Source of the DNA: Candidatus Heimdallarchaeota archaeon
Lineage (GTDB): Archaea > Asgardarchaeota > Heimdallarchaeia > Heimdallarchaeales > Heimdallarchaeaceae
Direction: 5' to 3'
Length of the DNA stretch: 42,223 bases
Assembly (NCBI GenBank): GCA_016840095.1
Contig: JAEOSZ010000066.1
Location: 77,627-119,849, forward strand
The position numbers were made by a program, and so were the translations under genes. Every line of letters starts with the position of its first letter. Position 1 is the stretch's first letter. The notes under the pieces were generated by a model that saw nothing but the letters and a program-made list of their open reading frames with translations, was not told the origin of the DNA and searched no databases. This document shows positions 34,962-42,223 of this stretch, in pieces.

Positions 34962-35846
34962 ATGACTAAAATTGCTATTTTGGCTAATATAGCAGCAGAT
35001 ATTCCCTCATATCTTTTAGAAAAATACAATATCTATACAGTTCAAGTACCTGTTGAGTTTCCAGATTCAAAAGAGGTTTTAGTATATCCAGGTAGCATAA
35101 CAGAGAATGATTTTCTAAATAGAGTTCATACAGATAAGAAAAGTCCTAAGCCTGTTCAACCAACAGTAGACTACTTTGTGGATCTTTTCAAAAATCTAGA
35201 AACTAGAGGATATGAACATGTTTTCATTGTTAATATGACATCTAGAGGAACAGGAATTGTTAATACTGTTCGAGCTAGTATCTTGCAATATCAAAAACAG
35301 GGAGGAAAATGTCAGTTTTACCAATATGACTCAAAAGAGGGATCATTTGGAGCAGGAATAATTGTGATCAAAGCTGCAATTTTTCTTAAAGAAAATAAAA
35401 ACATAAAGGACATTTCTTCCTTTCTGGATAATTTCAAGAATACCGAATTAAAAACGACTTTTACATTTGAAAGCTTAAAATACCTTCAAAGAAGTGGTAG
35501 AATAGGGCTTATCAAATTTGTAATGGGGTCACTTCTAAACATCTATCCTTGTCTAGAAGGAACACGAGAGGGAACAATTAACTCTTTTAATCAAGCAAAA
35601 TCATATGAGGAAGCAGTTGAAGCAATAGTAGTCCAAGCATATGAATCTATGAAACATCTAGACAAATTGGGTTGCTACATAGTTTCAGGGAATGCAGAAA
35701 CAGGTTCCAAACTTGCTGAGCAAAAACTTACTGTTCAATTTCCAGATGTGAATTATTATGGAATCATCCCTATGAGTGTAATAACTTATTGTTTTACAGG
35801 ACCGGGTTCTGTCATAGTTATTATGTTTAAAGACTTCGAACATTGA
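34962..35846 (+). CDS. DegV-family (fatty-acid-binding) protein
   Basis: 294 residues. It follows DegV: an N-terminal A-A-D-I-P-S-Y-L-L-E-K-Y-N-I (usual S-T-A-D-L-P), V-N-M-T-S-R-G-T-G-I-V-N-T, and L-K-Y-L-Q-R-S-G-R-I-G ... G-S-L-L-N-I-Y-P, the two halves of the EDD fold. The family binds fatty acids and delivers them to fatty-acid kinases in bacteria. No FakA-like kinase is nearby. It is convergent with the metallo-beta-lactamase gene. The ligand is not predictable. Confidence 0.88.
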   Translation: MTKIAILANIAADIPSYLLEKYNIYTVQVPVEFPDSKEVLVYPGSITENDFLNRVHTDKKSPKPVQPTVDYFVDLFKNLETRGYEHVFIVNMTSRGTGIVNTVRASILQYQKQGGKCQFYQYDSKEGSFGAGIIVIKAAIFLKENKNIKDISSFLDNFKNTELKTTFTFESLKYLQRSGRIGLIKFVMGSLLNIYPCLEGTREGTINSFNQAKSYEEAVEAIVVQAYESMKHLDKLGCYIVSGNAETGSKLAEQKLTVQFPDVNYYGIIPMSVITYCFTGPGSVIVIMFKDFEH

Positions 35847-35869
35847 TAATCTTGAGAAAAAAGATTATG

Positions 35870-36706
35870 TTAAGCACTTAAGACTTCATACCATTTCTTC
35901 AGAGATAGTGCTTTCCACTGTTCCCTTCCTTCTCTAGGTGGATAATAATCTACTTTATCAGCTTGTTTAACAATTTCTTCTTCTGTTTCTCCTTCAGCAA
36001 TCAAGTCATTCATTAGAGAAATTACTTTATTAAGATAATCTAGGAATTTTTCCAGAGGTTCTTTGTCAGATGTTGAACCATGCCCAGGGATATAGTGCTC
36101 TACTTCAAGATCAAGATATTCCTGAATAGCTTTTGCCCATTTCACGGGATTTGAGGTTGGTGTTCCCCCCCATGGAAAGCTATGATTAAATAAATTATCA
36201 CCAGCAAACATTGTTCCGTAATTTGGACAATAGACATAACTAGAACCTTCAGTATGTCCTCCTGTTCTTTTGATAATTACTTTTACATCACCATCTATTA
36301 ACTCATACTCATCTGCAAAGGTCTTGTTAGCAAGAACAATTTTTAGTCCATCCAATCCTGCAGGATCCTCTGCGTTCTTCTTCCATTCTTCTATAGCTTT
36401 TGGTGTCCAATTCTTCTCTTTAGATTCAACCATTGCTTCATGTGTTAACTCTGAAGTGATAATCTCACAGTCTTCAAAAACTTGATTTCCAAAAACATGA
36501 TCACCATGTGCATGGGTTATAAAAAGCGTCGACGCTTTTTTTCCAGTTTCTTGTTCAATATGCTCTCTAAATCTCTTTATCATAGGAATATGCATACCTG
36601 AATCAACAAAAATCACTTGATTTGGTAAAACGTATGCTGCAACATTTCCTCTGGTACTACCATCAGTAACTGCATAAACATTATCCTTTATTTTTTCTAT
36701 AGACAT
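35870..36706 (-). CDS. Metallo-beta-lactamase-fold hydrolase
   Basis: 278 residues. The zinc motif is H65-A-H-G-D-H70, followed by G-G-H-T-E-G-S, F-A-G-D-N-L-F and P-G-H-G-S, the complete dinuclear metal set of the MBL fold. The substrate class (lactonase, glyoxalase II or thioester hydrolase) cannot be fixed. There is no signal peptide. A perfect 20-bp palindrome lies in the codons just before the metal motif. It is followed by DegV on the opposite strand. Confidence 0.9.
   Translation of the reverse strand: MSIEKIKDNVYAVTDGSTRGNVAAYVLPNQVIFVDSGMHIPMIKRFREHIEQETGKKASTLFITHAHGDHVFGNQVFEDCEIITSELTHEAMVESKEKNWTPKAIEEWKKNAEDPAGLDGLKIVLANKTFADEYELIDGDVKVIIKRTGGHTEGSSYVYCPNYGTMFAGDNLFNHSFPWGGTPTSNPVKWAKAIQEYLDLEVEHYIPGHGSTSDKEPLEKFLDYLNKVISLMNDLIAEGETEEEIVKQADKVDYYPPREGREQWKALSLKKWYEVLSA
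36521..36540. repeat. Perfect 20-bp palindrome inside the MBL gene
   Basis: Bases 36521-36530 (AAAAAGCGTC) are followed by their exact reverse complement at 36531-36540. The centre GCGTCGACGC is CpG-rich, which is out of keeping with the AT-rich surroundings. The codons give Lys-Lys-Ala-Ser-Thr-Leu just before H-A-H-G-D-H. It can form a hairpin on either strand. Confidence 0.85.
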
Positions 36707-36766
36707 TGAAAATACCTAAGAAGCTAAGCTATTAGTTGTAGAAAAAACTTTGGGATGAAAGAAAAA

Positions 36767-37516
36767 CTATCTCTTTTCACGTAATTTCCAGCAGGTTATA
36801 GCCTTAGATACAATTTTCTTCTTATTCTTTGTTATTTGGTGTGCTGCCTTGATACTATCTTTCTCTTCTTTCAAAATCTCTGTTTCAATGATTATATCAT
36901 CCTCATAAAATCCTTGTTCCTTGTAACTAATCTCTAGTTTCTGCAGTTTATATTTCTTAACTATTTTTTCTGGCATTCCTTCTAGTATCCAATGTATGTG
37001 TGAAATATGATTCACATGTTGCTGAATATCCAAATCTTGTAGTCTTACTTTCAGTGATTTGCGTGCTTCAATATTATTAGGTAATTGTAAACCTGGAAAG
37101 TCATAATCTAAAGCTCTTCTTTCTACTGCTTTAAAATCAGGCCAAAAGTCCATAAAGTTAATGGGTTGTCTTTTTCGATAATTGAATAACAACCAACTTG
37201 TTGTAGCTTTGCAAATGATATTATTTTCTTCATCCATTATTTCAAAATCTCTGATTGTATATTTAGGGCTACCAGATTCAGCTACCCAAGTTGTTATTTT
37301 AAGCTCTTCATCAAATTGAGGATATCTAACAACGTCAACTGTATATCGTAAAAGCAACCAAGTTAGATTTTTATGAAAGATTTGATGATGGCCAACACCT
37401 AGTTGATCAGCATGTTTGTAAGCAATGTGCTGAAGATAATCTAAAAGAGCTGTAATCTTTACTTTTCCATTAACATCAATTTCACTTATTCTGGGAGTAA
37501 AGGTCATTTCATACAT
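36767..37516 (-). CDS. Acyl-ACP thioesterase-like double hotdog protein
   Basis: 249 residues from ATG 37516 (TTG 37531 is also in frame). It opens M-T-F-T-P-R-I-S-E-I-D, and in the second hotdog has D-L-D-I-Q-Q-H-V-N-H-I-S-H-I-H-W, the D-x-N/D ... H-V-N-N pattern of FatA-type acyl-ACP thioesterases. These release free fatty acids from acyl-ACP. Archaea generally lack bacterial-type fatty-acid synthesis, so an acyl-CoA substrate is more likely here. No obvious lipid genes are adjacent except the DegV gene, about 900 bases away. Confidence 0.82.
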   Translation of the reverse strand: MYEMTFTPRISEIDVNGKVKITALLDYLQHIAYKHADQLGVGHHQIFHKNLTWLLLRYTVDVVRYPQFDEELKITTWVAESGSPKYTIRDFEIMDEENNIICKATTSWLLFNYRKRQPINFMDFWPDFKAVERRALDYDFPGLQLPNNIEARKSLKVRLQDLDIQQHVNHISHIHWILEGMPEKIVKKYKLQKLEISYKEQGFYEDDIIIETEILKEEKDSIKAAHQITKNKKKIVSKAITCWKLREKR

Positions 37517-37612
37517 TATTATCACTAACAAAACAGACCTGATTTGGGATTATTTAAGACTTATTCAAAAATAAATCAAGATATGTGATTTTCAATATTT
37601 AATTAGGTTTAA

Positions 37613-38179
<567 letters not shown>

Positions 38180-38208
38180 AGAAATTCAATATTGATTCTG
38201 TTGCTTTT

Positions 38209-38646
38209 CTACAGATATTTCTTTTTCCATTCTTCATCATCATACTGAATATCCAAAAACTTCTGAACAATCAATTTTAAATCCTTGCGATATTTGCTTT
38301 TGTTCATAGCTAGAGCTTTCAAGAAAAGGAGCTTTTCTAAAGATATAATCAGATATTCTTCTTTTTCTATTGCTTTTTCTGCTAGAAATTCATAGTGGAA
38401 TAAACATATACATTTCCAAAATTCTAATTCATTTAGTTTGACTCCAAGATCACCCCATATATCTTCTTGATGCTCTGGTTCTGGGTATACTTCTTTCAAT
38501 CCTTCATCATCTTCCAGTGCTACAACAAAGTCTACATCATCCCCTGCTTTGCGGAGTCCATAATATTCCATAGCATTTCCCCCAATAAGTAAAGGTTTGT
38601 AATGGAAAGTGTAATTTACCTTAGTTAAATCTATTTTGAGATTCAT
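38209..38646 (-). CDS. Nucleotidyltransferase-fold protein
   Basis: 145 residues. L-L-I-G-G-N-A-M-E-Y-Y-G-L-R-K-A-G-D-D-V-D-F-V-V matches the start of small nucleotidyltransferase-like proteins (G-G-x-A ... Y-G-x-R-x-T-x-D-V/I-D), where G-G and D-x-D bind Mg-NTP. Such proteins occur in toxin-antitoxin pairs and antibiotic-modifying enzymes. No HEPN partner gene is adjacent, so an antitoxin role is not supported. The AAA-like gene is convergent with a 29-base gap. Confidence 0.7.
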   Translation of the reverse strand: MNLKIDLTKVNYTFHYKPLLIGGNAMEYYGLRKAGDDVDFVVALEDDEGLKEVYPEPEHQEDIWGDLGVKLNELEFWKCICLFHYEFLAEKAIEKEEYLIISLEKLLFLKALAMNKSKYRKDLKLIVQKFLDIQYDDEEWKKKYL

Positions 38647-38744
38647 TGTAAAACGCTAGTTTTATTGGTATATAAGTCTGAATATCATCAAAATTGAAGA
38701 AATTAAAAGTAATTAATTCAAATTAAGAAAATCAATTATTTAAG

Positions 38745-38771
38745 ATGTAAAACTACAGTCTACGGCCTCTA
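38745..38771. repeat. 27-bp direct repeat, copy 1 (rpsK 3'-end-like)
   Basis: Identical over 27 bases to 39576-39602, in the same orientation. On the minus strand it begins TAGAGGCCGTAGACTGTAG, covers the last codons of the membrane-protein gene (R-G-R-R-L-stop) and runs past its stop. Thirteen bases (41296-41308) are shared with the end of the rpsK gene, in the same reading frame (R-G-R-R-M-stop). Confidence 0.9.
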
Positions 38772-39499
38772 TATCTTTTAAAATAAACCACAACCACCAT
38801 CAAAGGTACCACCACTAAAAAACTGAAAATTGAATTATTGGTCGTGCTTGTTTCTGAAGGAGTGTAGATATCTACATTACCTATGGTTATATTATCAAAA
38901 TAACTTATTTGTCCCATAGAGTAATCTCCTCCACCAATTGGATAATTTATTAGTTGTACGTATAATATGGTTTCTGGTACACTTCCGAAAATTTGCAAAT
39001 AAGCATCATGTAGGTTGATGGTATGATTATGCCATACATCTATACTTTCTCCATAATATTCTATAACTCCTTGATCTGTCGTATTAATGAAATGACCAGA
39101 GAAATATGAGTAAATGTAGAGGTGTTTGTCTTCCGTACCTCTTACTCTGATTCCTACATAAGCTCCCTCTTTGTTAGGGAACATCCACTGAATATTCAAG
39201 AATGAATCATTTCTCAGATCTATTGCTATATCTTTTGTATTGAAAGCATAAGTGCAGAAAGTATTTCCAACCATCTTTGCTACAGAACCTTCTGGATGTT
39301 CAGCAATTGTAAAATTGGAACCTGTGGTTGTTTTATCCATTACCCATCCATCTAAATTATCCTCAAAATCAAAGATATAGGCATAAGAGGGTGGAATTGA
39401 ATAAGCTAATTGTACAATCAACATCAAGAGTAAAACAACAGTAAGAAAACTACTAGATAATTTAACGAAAGGATTAGTCCTTTTTTTCATGCAAACCAT
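38753..39499 (-). CDS. Secreted, C-terminally anchored surface protein
   Basis: 248 residues. A signal peptide (about 12-35, L-T-V-V-L-L-L-M-L-I-V) precedes a beta-rich ectodomain with D-F-E-D-N-L-D-G-W-V near its start, a phrase common in LamG/carbohydrate-binding jelly-roll domains. It has several N-x-S/T sites, a Ser/Thr stalk, and a C-terminal membrane helix (about 222-240) with K-R-Y-R-G-R-R-L. The last five residues are encoded by the 27-bp repeat. It is probably a sugar- or surface-binding protein. The next gene upstream is the zinc-finger gene. ATG 39490 could also serve as start. Confidence 0.78.
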   Translation of the reverse strand: MVCMKKRTNPFVKLSSSFLTVVLLLMLIVQLAYSIPPSYAYIFDFEDNLDGWVMDKTTTGSNFTIAEHPEGSVAKMVGNTFCTYAFNTKDIAIDLRNDSFLNIQWMFPNKEGAYVGIRVRGTEDKHLYIYSYFSGHFINTTDQGVIEYYGESIDVWHNHTINLHDAYLQIFGSVPETILYVQLINYPIGGGDYSMGQISYFDNITIGNVDIYTPSETSTTNNSIFSFLVVVPLMVVVVYFKRYRGRRL

Positions 39500-39575
39500 A
39501 CAACTATCTCATATACACTTTTGAAGTTTATCCCTTTAAAAAATATAAAAACAAGTAAAGTAAAAAATGTGTAAA

Positions 39576-39602
39576 ATGTAAAACTACAGTCTACGGCCTC
39601 TA
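39576..39602. repeat. 27-bp direct repeat, copy 2
   Basis: Perfect copy of 38745-38771 with an 831-bp offset. It lies at and just after the stop of the zinc-finger-nuclease gene (the TAG is its first codon on the minus strand). A T-rich stretch follows on that strand before the next gene. Confidence 0.9.
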
Positions 39603-40745
39603 CAGAAGCGTTTGTTTTTCGTACTCAATCCCTTTCTTCAGTAGTTGTATTTTCATGACTAGATTATCCACAATTTCTTGTTTCTCTTCTGTTTTCTTTT
39701 CCTTTAATCCAGAGATAATCTCTTGACTTGCTTTAGCAATTATTCTTTCTTCCTCTTCAAACATCCCTTCCGCTTTCCCATACAGGCACCAGAACTCCAC
39801 CCTCTCCGCCACTTTCGGATACACTTTCAAATCCTTCTCCTTGAATATCGCTTGAGTAGATCTCTTAGCATCGATGATTCTTTTCGTATTATTTTCGTAG
39901 TATACAACTATTTCAGGTTGAATCCAAGACTGTTCTTCAAGTTCAGGAGTATCTATTTTAGGTTTCCATTTCCAATCTAAACCATCTAACAAAACCTCAG
40001 CTATCTCTTTACACAGCTCTTCCCACTTGTAAGCAGTAGTATTAGTAAACCAACAAGCTTCAGCTTCTTTATGTCTATAGAGATGACTAGGATCAGCAAA
40101 ACCTCTACCACAATCCTCACAAACAAAAGGTTTCTCATCAGTATGCATGGCTATGATATGTAACTTCAGTCCTCGAGCATGAGGAAATGCAGAATCACAT
40201 TCTTCACAAGCATAGGGTCGATGGTTTTGATGAACAACTCGAACATGGTCATTAAGATGACTGCGAAGTTTGAAGGCAAAACCACATTCTTCACAAACAT
40301 ATTGCCGTTGGTCTGTGTGAATAGCGGTAATATGTTCTTTCAAGTGTTGAGGAAGTTTGAAAGCATCTCCACATTCCTTACAAATGTGAGGACGAAGATT
40401 TTGATGAACCGATTTAATGTGACGTTCCAGATTATCTTTTCGAAGGAATTTATCATCACAAAGAGAGCATTTGAAAGTTTTTTCTTGATTATGAACGGAA
40501 TTAACATGGCGTCTGAGAGAAGCAAGTTGAGTAAATGATTCATTGCAAATCTCACAAGAATACTTAATGCCAAGATGTTTTTCCTTGATATGTCTATCAA
40601 GAATATCTTTACGTTTAGTAGAAAAAGAACAATGAGGGCACTCAAAAGGTTTTACGGTAGAATGAACAGAATCTTGATGACGTTTAAGATTGGACTTTCG
40701 AGTAAATTTCTTCTCACATTGATTGCATTCAAAACTTGTACTCAT
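39600..40745 (-). CDS. C2H2 zinc-finger protein with nuclease-like C-terminal domain
   Basis: 381 residues. Eight fingers occupy about 5-231: seven C-x2-C-x12-H-x4-H units and a last C2HC unit (H-K-E-A-E-A-C). A helical stretch (232-276) leads to P277-E278-I-V-V ... I-I-D292-A-K294-R, then a helix with F-W-C-L-Y-G and a charged tail. P-E-x13-D-A-K is the form of a PD-(D/E)XK nuclease core, with the Asp replaced by Glu. Finger helices with Arg at -1 and 6 and Asn at 3 (fingers 1 and 4) would be expected to favour GAG triplets by the Zif268 code. The start is three bases past the stop of the upstream zinc-finger gene. Confidence 0.85.
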   Translation of the reverse strand: MSTSFECNQCEKKFTRKSNLKRHQDSVHSTVKPFECPHCSFSTKRKDILDRHIKEKHLGIKYSCEICNESFTQLASLRRHVNSVHNQEKTFKCSLCDDKFLRKDNLERHIKSVHQNLRPHICKECGDAFKLPQHLKEHITAIHTDQRQYVCEECGFAFKLRSHLNDHVRVVHQNHRPYACEECDSAFPHARGLKLHIIAMHTDEKPFVCEDCGRGFADPSHLYRHKEAEACWFTNTTAYKWEELCKEIAEVLLDGLDWKWKPKIDTPELEEQSWIQPEIVVYYENNTKRIIDAKRSTQAIFKEKDLKVYPKVAERVEFWCLYGKAEGMFEEEERIIAKASQEIISGLKEKKTEEKQEIVDNLVMKIQLLKKGIEYEKQTLL

Positions 40746-40748
40746 CTT

Positions 40749-41198
40749 TCATTCTTCCTTTATAGAATGTATTAACCTCATATGATCTTTCAGATGATGA
40801 GGTAGTTTGAAAGATTCATCACAGATTGCACAGATATGGGGTCTAATATTCTGATGAACACCTCTAATATGTCTTTGAAGACTATCTTTTCTTTTGAAAG
40901 ATGCATCACATTGATGACATTCGAAACTCGCTGACTTGTTATGTACCGAATTTAGATGTCTGCTTAGATGAGATTGTTGTTGGAAAGATTCCTCACAATA
41001 GTTGCACTTGTACATTCGTTGTTTTTCATGAACTTGCCTGATATGACGACCAAGATTATCTTTTCTAGAAGTTGTAAAATCACATAAATTGCAGAAATAA
41101 ACAGTTTTTGATTTATGTACAGAGTTAATGTGTCTATTCAATGAATCCTTTCTTGTAAAAGTCTTTTTACATTTATCACAAGAAAATCTGTTACTCAT
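40749..41198 (-). CDS. Five-finger C2H2 zinc-finger protein
   Basis: 149 residues: five C-x2-C-x12-H-x4-H fingers linked by short T/Q-rich segments, with no other domain. The fingers line up in order with fingers 1-5 of the next gene (for example R-P-H-I-C with L-P-x-H-L-K in finger 5), so the two arose by tandem duplication. It ends at TGA, then one codon, then the ATG of the longer gene in the same reading frame. A DNA-binding regulator is likely. It has its own promoter in 41199-41289. Confidence 0.88.
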   Translation of the reverse strand: MSNRFSCDKCKKTFTRKDSLNRHINSVHKSKTVYFCNLCDFTTSRKDNLGRHIRQVHEKQRMYKCNYCEESFQQQSHLSRHLNSVHNKSASFECHQCDASFKRKDSLQRHIRGVHQNIRPHICAICDESFKLPHHLKDHMRLIHSIKEE

Positions 41199-41227
41199 TT
41201 GGTATCAACTATATATCAAGAAAACGG

Positions 41228-41235
41228 AATATAAA
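41228..41235 (-). promoter_or_regulatory. TATA box of the zinc-finger genes
   Basis: On the minus strand TTTATATT lies about 30-37 bases before the ATG at 41198, in the 91 bases between rpsK and the zinc-finger gene. This would give the island a promoter separate from the ribosomal operon. Confidence 0.45.
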
Positions 41236-41247
41236 CCCAAATAATAC

Positions 41248-41271
41248 AAAATAAAAAAATAAATAAAAAAA
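41248..41271 (-). terminator. Poly-T terminator of rpsK
   Basis: The minus strand carries about 24 bases rich in T (runs of seven, three and seven T) starting 19 bases past the rpsK stop, a strong archaeal oligo-T terminator. Confidence 0.5.
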
Positions 41272-41289
41272 GGTAAAAGTGCAGAATAT

Positions 41290-42042
41290 TTACATTCTAC
41301 GGCCTCTACGGCCACCTTTGCGCCTACAGCCATCGTGCGGGAGAGGTGTCACATCTTCTAGTCTTAGTATTCTCATCCCTGACCTCTTTAGTGCTCTTAA
41401 TGCTGCTTGTGTTCCTGGTCCTGGAGTCCTGTTCTTATGTCCTCCTGGAGCTCTATATCGCACATACAGTTGATACACACCTTTTGATTGTGCTTCTTGT
41501 GCTGCTGCGTTAGCTGCTTTCATTGCTGCGTAAGGGCTTGATTCATTTCTGTCTGCTTTAACGAACATTCCTCCGCTTTTACGACTGAAGGTTTCAGCGC
41601 CAGAGATGTCGGTGATGTGAACGATTGTATCATTGTAACTGGAAAAGATATGAGCAACACCATATTTAGAATCTCTTCTTCTGGTTCTAGCTCTTGCTTC
41701 AGAATCAGGTTTTTTCTCCTCTGCAGCTTTTTCATCTTTAGGAGCGTCTTCCTTAGGTTTCTCTTCTTTAGCTTTGGTTTCTTTGGCATCTGCTTTGGGT
41801 TTATCTTCCTTAGGCTTGTCTTCCTTAGGCTTGTCTTCCTTGTCTTCTTTAGCTTTAGTCTCTTTAGGTTTCTTTGTCTCAGCTTTCTTTTCTTCCTTAG
41901 GAGGCTCTGGTATATCTTCTTTTTTAGCAGTAGTCTTTTTCTCTTTCTTAGGAGCTTCAACTTTCTCTTCTGCTTTAGGAGTTTCAGTCTTTTCCTCTTT
42001 CTTCTTAGTTGGTTCTTTCTTTTCTTTTTTATCTTCGCTCAT
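41290..42042 (-). CDS. rpsK: Ribosomal protein S11 (uS11) with long N-terminal extension
   Basis: 250 residues. The final 126 residues are ordinary uS11 of the small-subunit platform ([23 protein letters not shown]). They end [20 protein letters not shown], close to the eukaryotic S14 tail G-R-R-G-R-R-L. The first 124 residues are an added Lys/Glu/Pro-rich tail with K-E-D-K-P repeats. GGTGA lies four bases before the ATG, and the gap to the upstream gene is eight bases, as in the archaeal rpsM-rpsD-rpsK operon. Confidence 0.95.
   Translation of the reverse strand: MSEDKKEKKEPTKKKEEKTETPKAEEKVEAPKKEKKTTAKKEDIPEPPKEEKKAETKKPKETKAKEDKEDKPKEDKPKEDKPKADAKETKAKEEKPKEDAPKDEKAAEEKKPDSEARARTRRRDSKYGVAHIFSSYNDTIVHITDISGAETFSRKSGGMFVKADRNESSPYAAMKAANAAAQEAQSKGVYQLYVRYRAPGGHKNRTPGPGTQAALRALKRSGMRILRLEDVTPLPHDGCRRKGGRRGRRM
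41801..41845 (-). repeat. 15-bp tandem repeat in the S11 extension
   Basis: Three consecutive 15-base units: 41801-41815 and 41816-41830 differ at one base, and 41831-41845 is degenerate. They encode the K-E-D-K-P motif. Slippage could change the tail length between strains. Confidence 0.75.
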
Positions 42043-42050
42043 AAAATCAC

Positions 42051-42223
42051 CTACTTAGCTCCTGCCAAGAGATTCTTGGCTTCTTTGTTCATCGCCGCTG
42101 CTGTAGCAGGACCAATTCCTGGAACCTTGGATAAATCTTCAGGTTTAGCTTTAGCTACCTTATCGACTGTATCAAAACCATGCTCTTTAAGAAGCATTGC
42201 TGTTTTGGCTCCAACACCTTTAA
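42051..42223 (-). CDS. C-terminal part of ribosomal protein S4 gene with HhH tail (probable)
   Basis: Partial gene: 57 codons enter from the window edge and end at TAG (42051-42053). The residues [10 protein letters not shown] and [12 protein letters not shown] form a helix-hairpin-helix pair. The position directly before rpsK is where archaea keep rpsD (S4), so this is probably an S4 C-terminal extension, but the S4 core is outside the window; it could be another protein carrying an HhH domain. Confidence 0.5.
   Translation of the reverse strand, partial: KGVGAKTAMLLKEHGFDTVDKVAKAKPEDLSKVPGIGPATAAAMNKEAKNLLAGAK

Noticed and set aside
39600..41198. Regular repeat pattern of about 84 bases resembling an array
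   Set aside because: The period matches one zinc finger plus linker in coding frame, with no conserved spacer structure, so it is not a CRISPR array.
41774..42058. 94-residue Ser/Leu-rich frame on the plus strand
   Set aside because: Antisense shadow of the S11 Lys/Glu tail.

Overview
The window is AT-rich (about one third G+C by eye) and gene-dense. It carries about 45 protein genes; no gene-free stretch exceeds 300 bases, and I see no rRNA, tRNA or CRISPR array. Gene content points to an Asgard archaeon, probably Heimdallarchaeia-like. The evidence is a Rab/Arf-type small GTPase, an E2 ubiquitin-conjugating enzyme, a possible gelsolin-like protein, a family-B DNA polymerase, RadA, archaeal preQ0 genes and a ribosomal protein S11 with a eukaryote-like Arg/Gly tail. 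The lineage is an inference; no marker tree could be run.

Layout. 1-10 kb: the end of a PIN-domain gene, an HD-domain gene, then a tricarboxylate cluster. That cluster holds an NADP-type isocitrate/homoisocitrate dehydrogenase, a divergent two-subunit hydro-lyase, a full-length aconitase, and a two-subunit ATP-citrate lyase whose large subunit fuses a succinyl-CoA-synthetase alpha-like half to a citrate-synthase-like half. It could cleave citrate to acetyl-CoA and oxaloacetate, or run in reverse. A Trm5/Taw2-type tRNA enzyme follows. 10-13.4 kb (minus): a degenerate CobA relative, an acidic coiled-coil protein, a TIM-barrel glycosidase-like protein and a PPC/DUF296 protein. 13.6-17.9 kb: PolB with an unknown close partner, and a sequon-rich surface protein. 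17.9-24.3 kb: 3-hydroxyacyl-CoA dehydrogenase, small GTPase, a membrane zinc protein, CobA, RadA with two helix-hairpin-helix domains, two Asgard-style hypotheticals, and a 54-residue gene overlapping the E2 gene. 24.3-28 kb: queE-mptA-DUF366-queD-queC, a complete GTP-to-preQ0 set for archaeosine/queuosine. 28-38.7 kb: mixed housekeeping and accessory genes (gelsolin-like, NSUN rRNA methyltransferase, PfkB kinase, LLM oxidoreductase, DegV, metallo-beta-lactamase, acyl-ACP thioesterase, a broken AAA+ protein, a nucleotidyltransferase). 38.7-42.2 kb (minus): ribosomal S4 tail and S11, followed downstream by a small island of two tandem C2H2 zinc-finger genes and a membrane protein gene.

The most unusual region is this last island. 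The longer zinc-finger protein has eight fingers followed by a domain carrying a P-E...D-A-K motif like PD-(D/E)XK nucleases, so it may be a natural zinc-finger nuclease. The island is punctuated by a perfect 27-bp direct repeat whose core matches the 3' end of the S11 gene, as if modules had been inserted at the end of rpsK.
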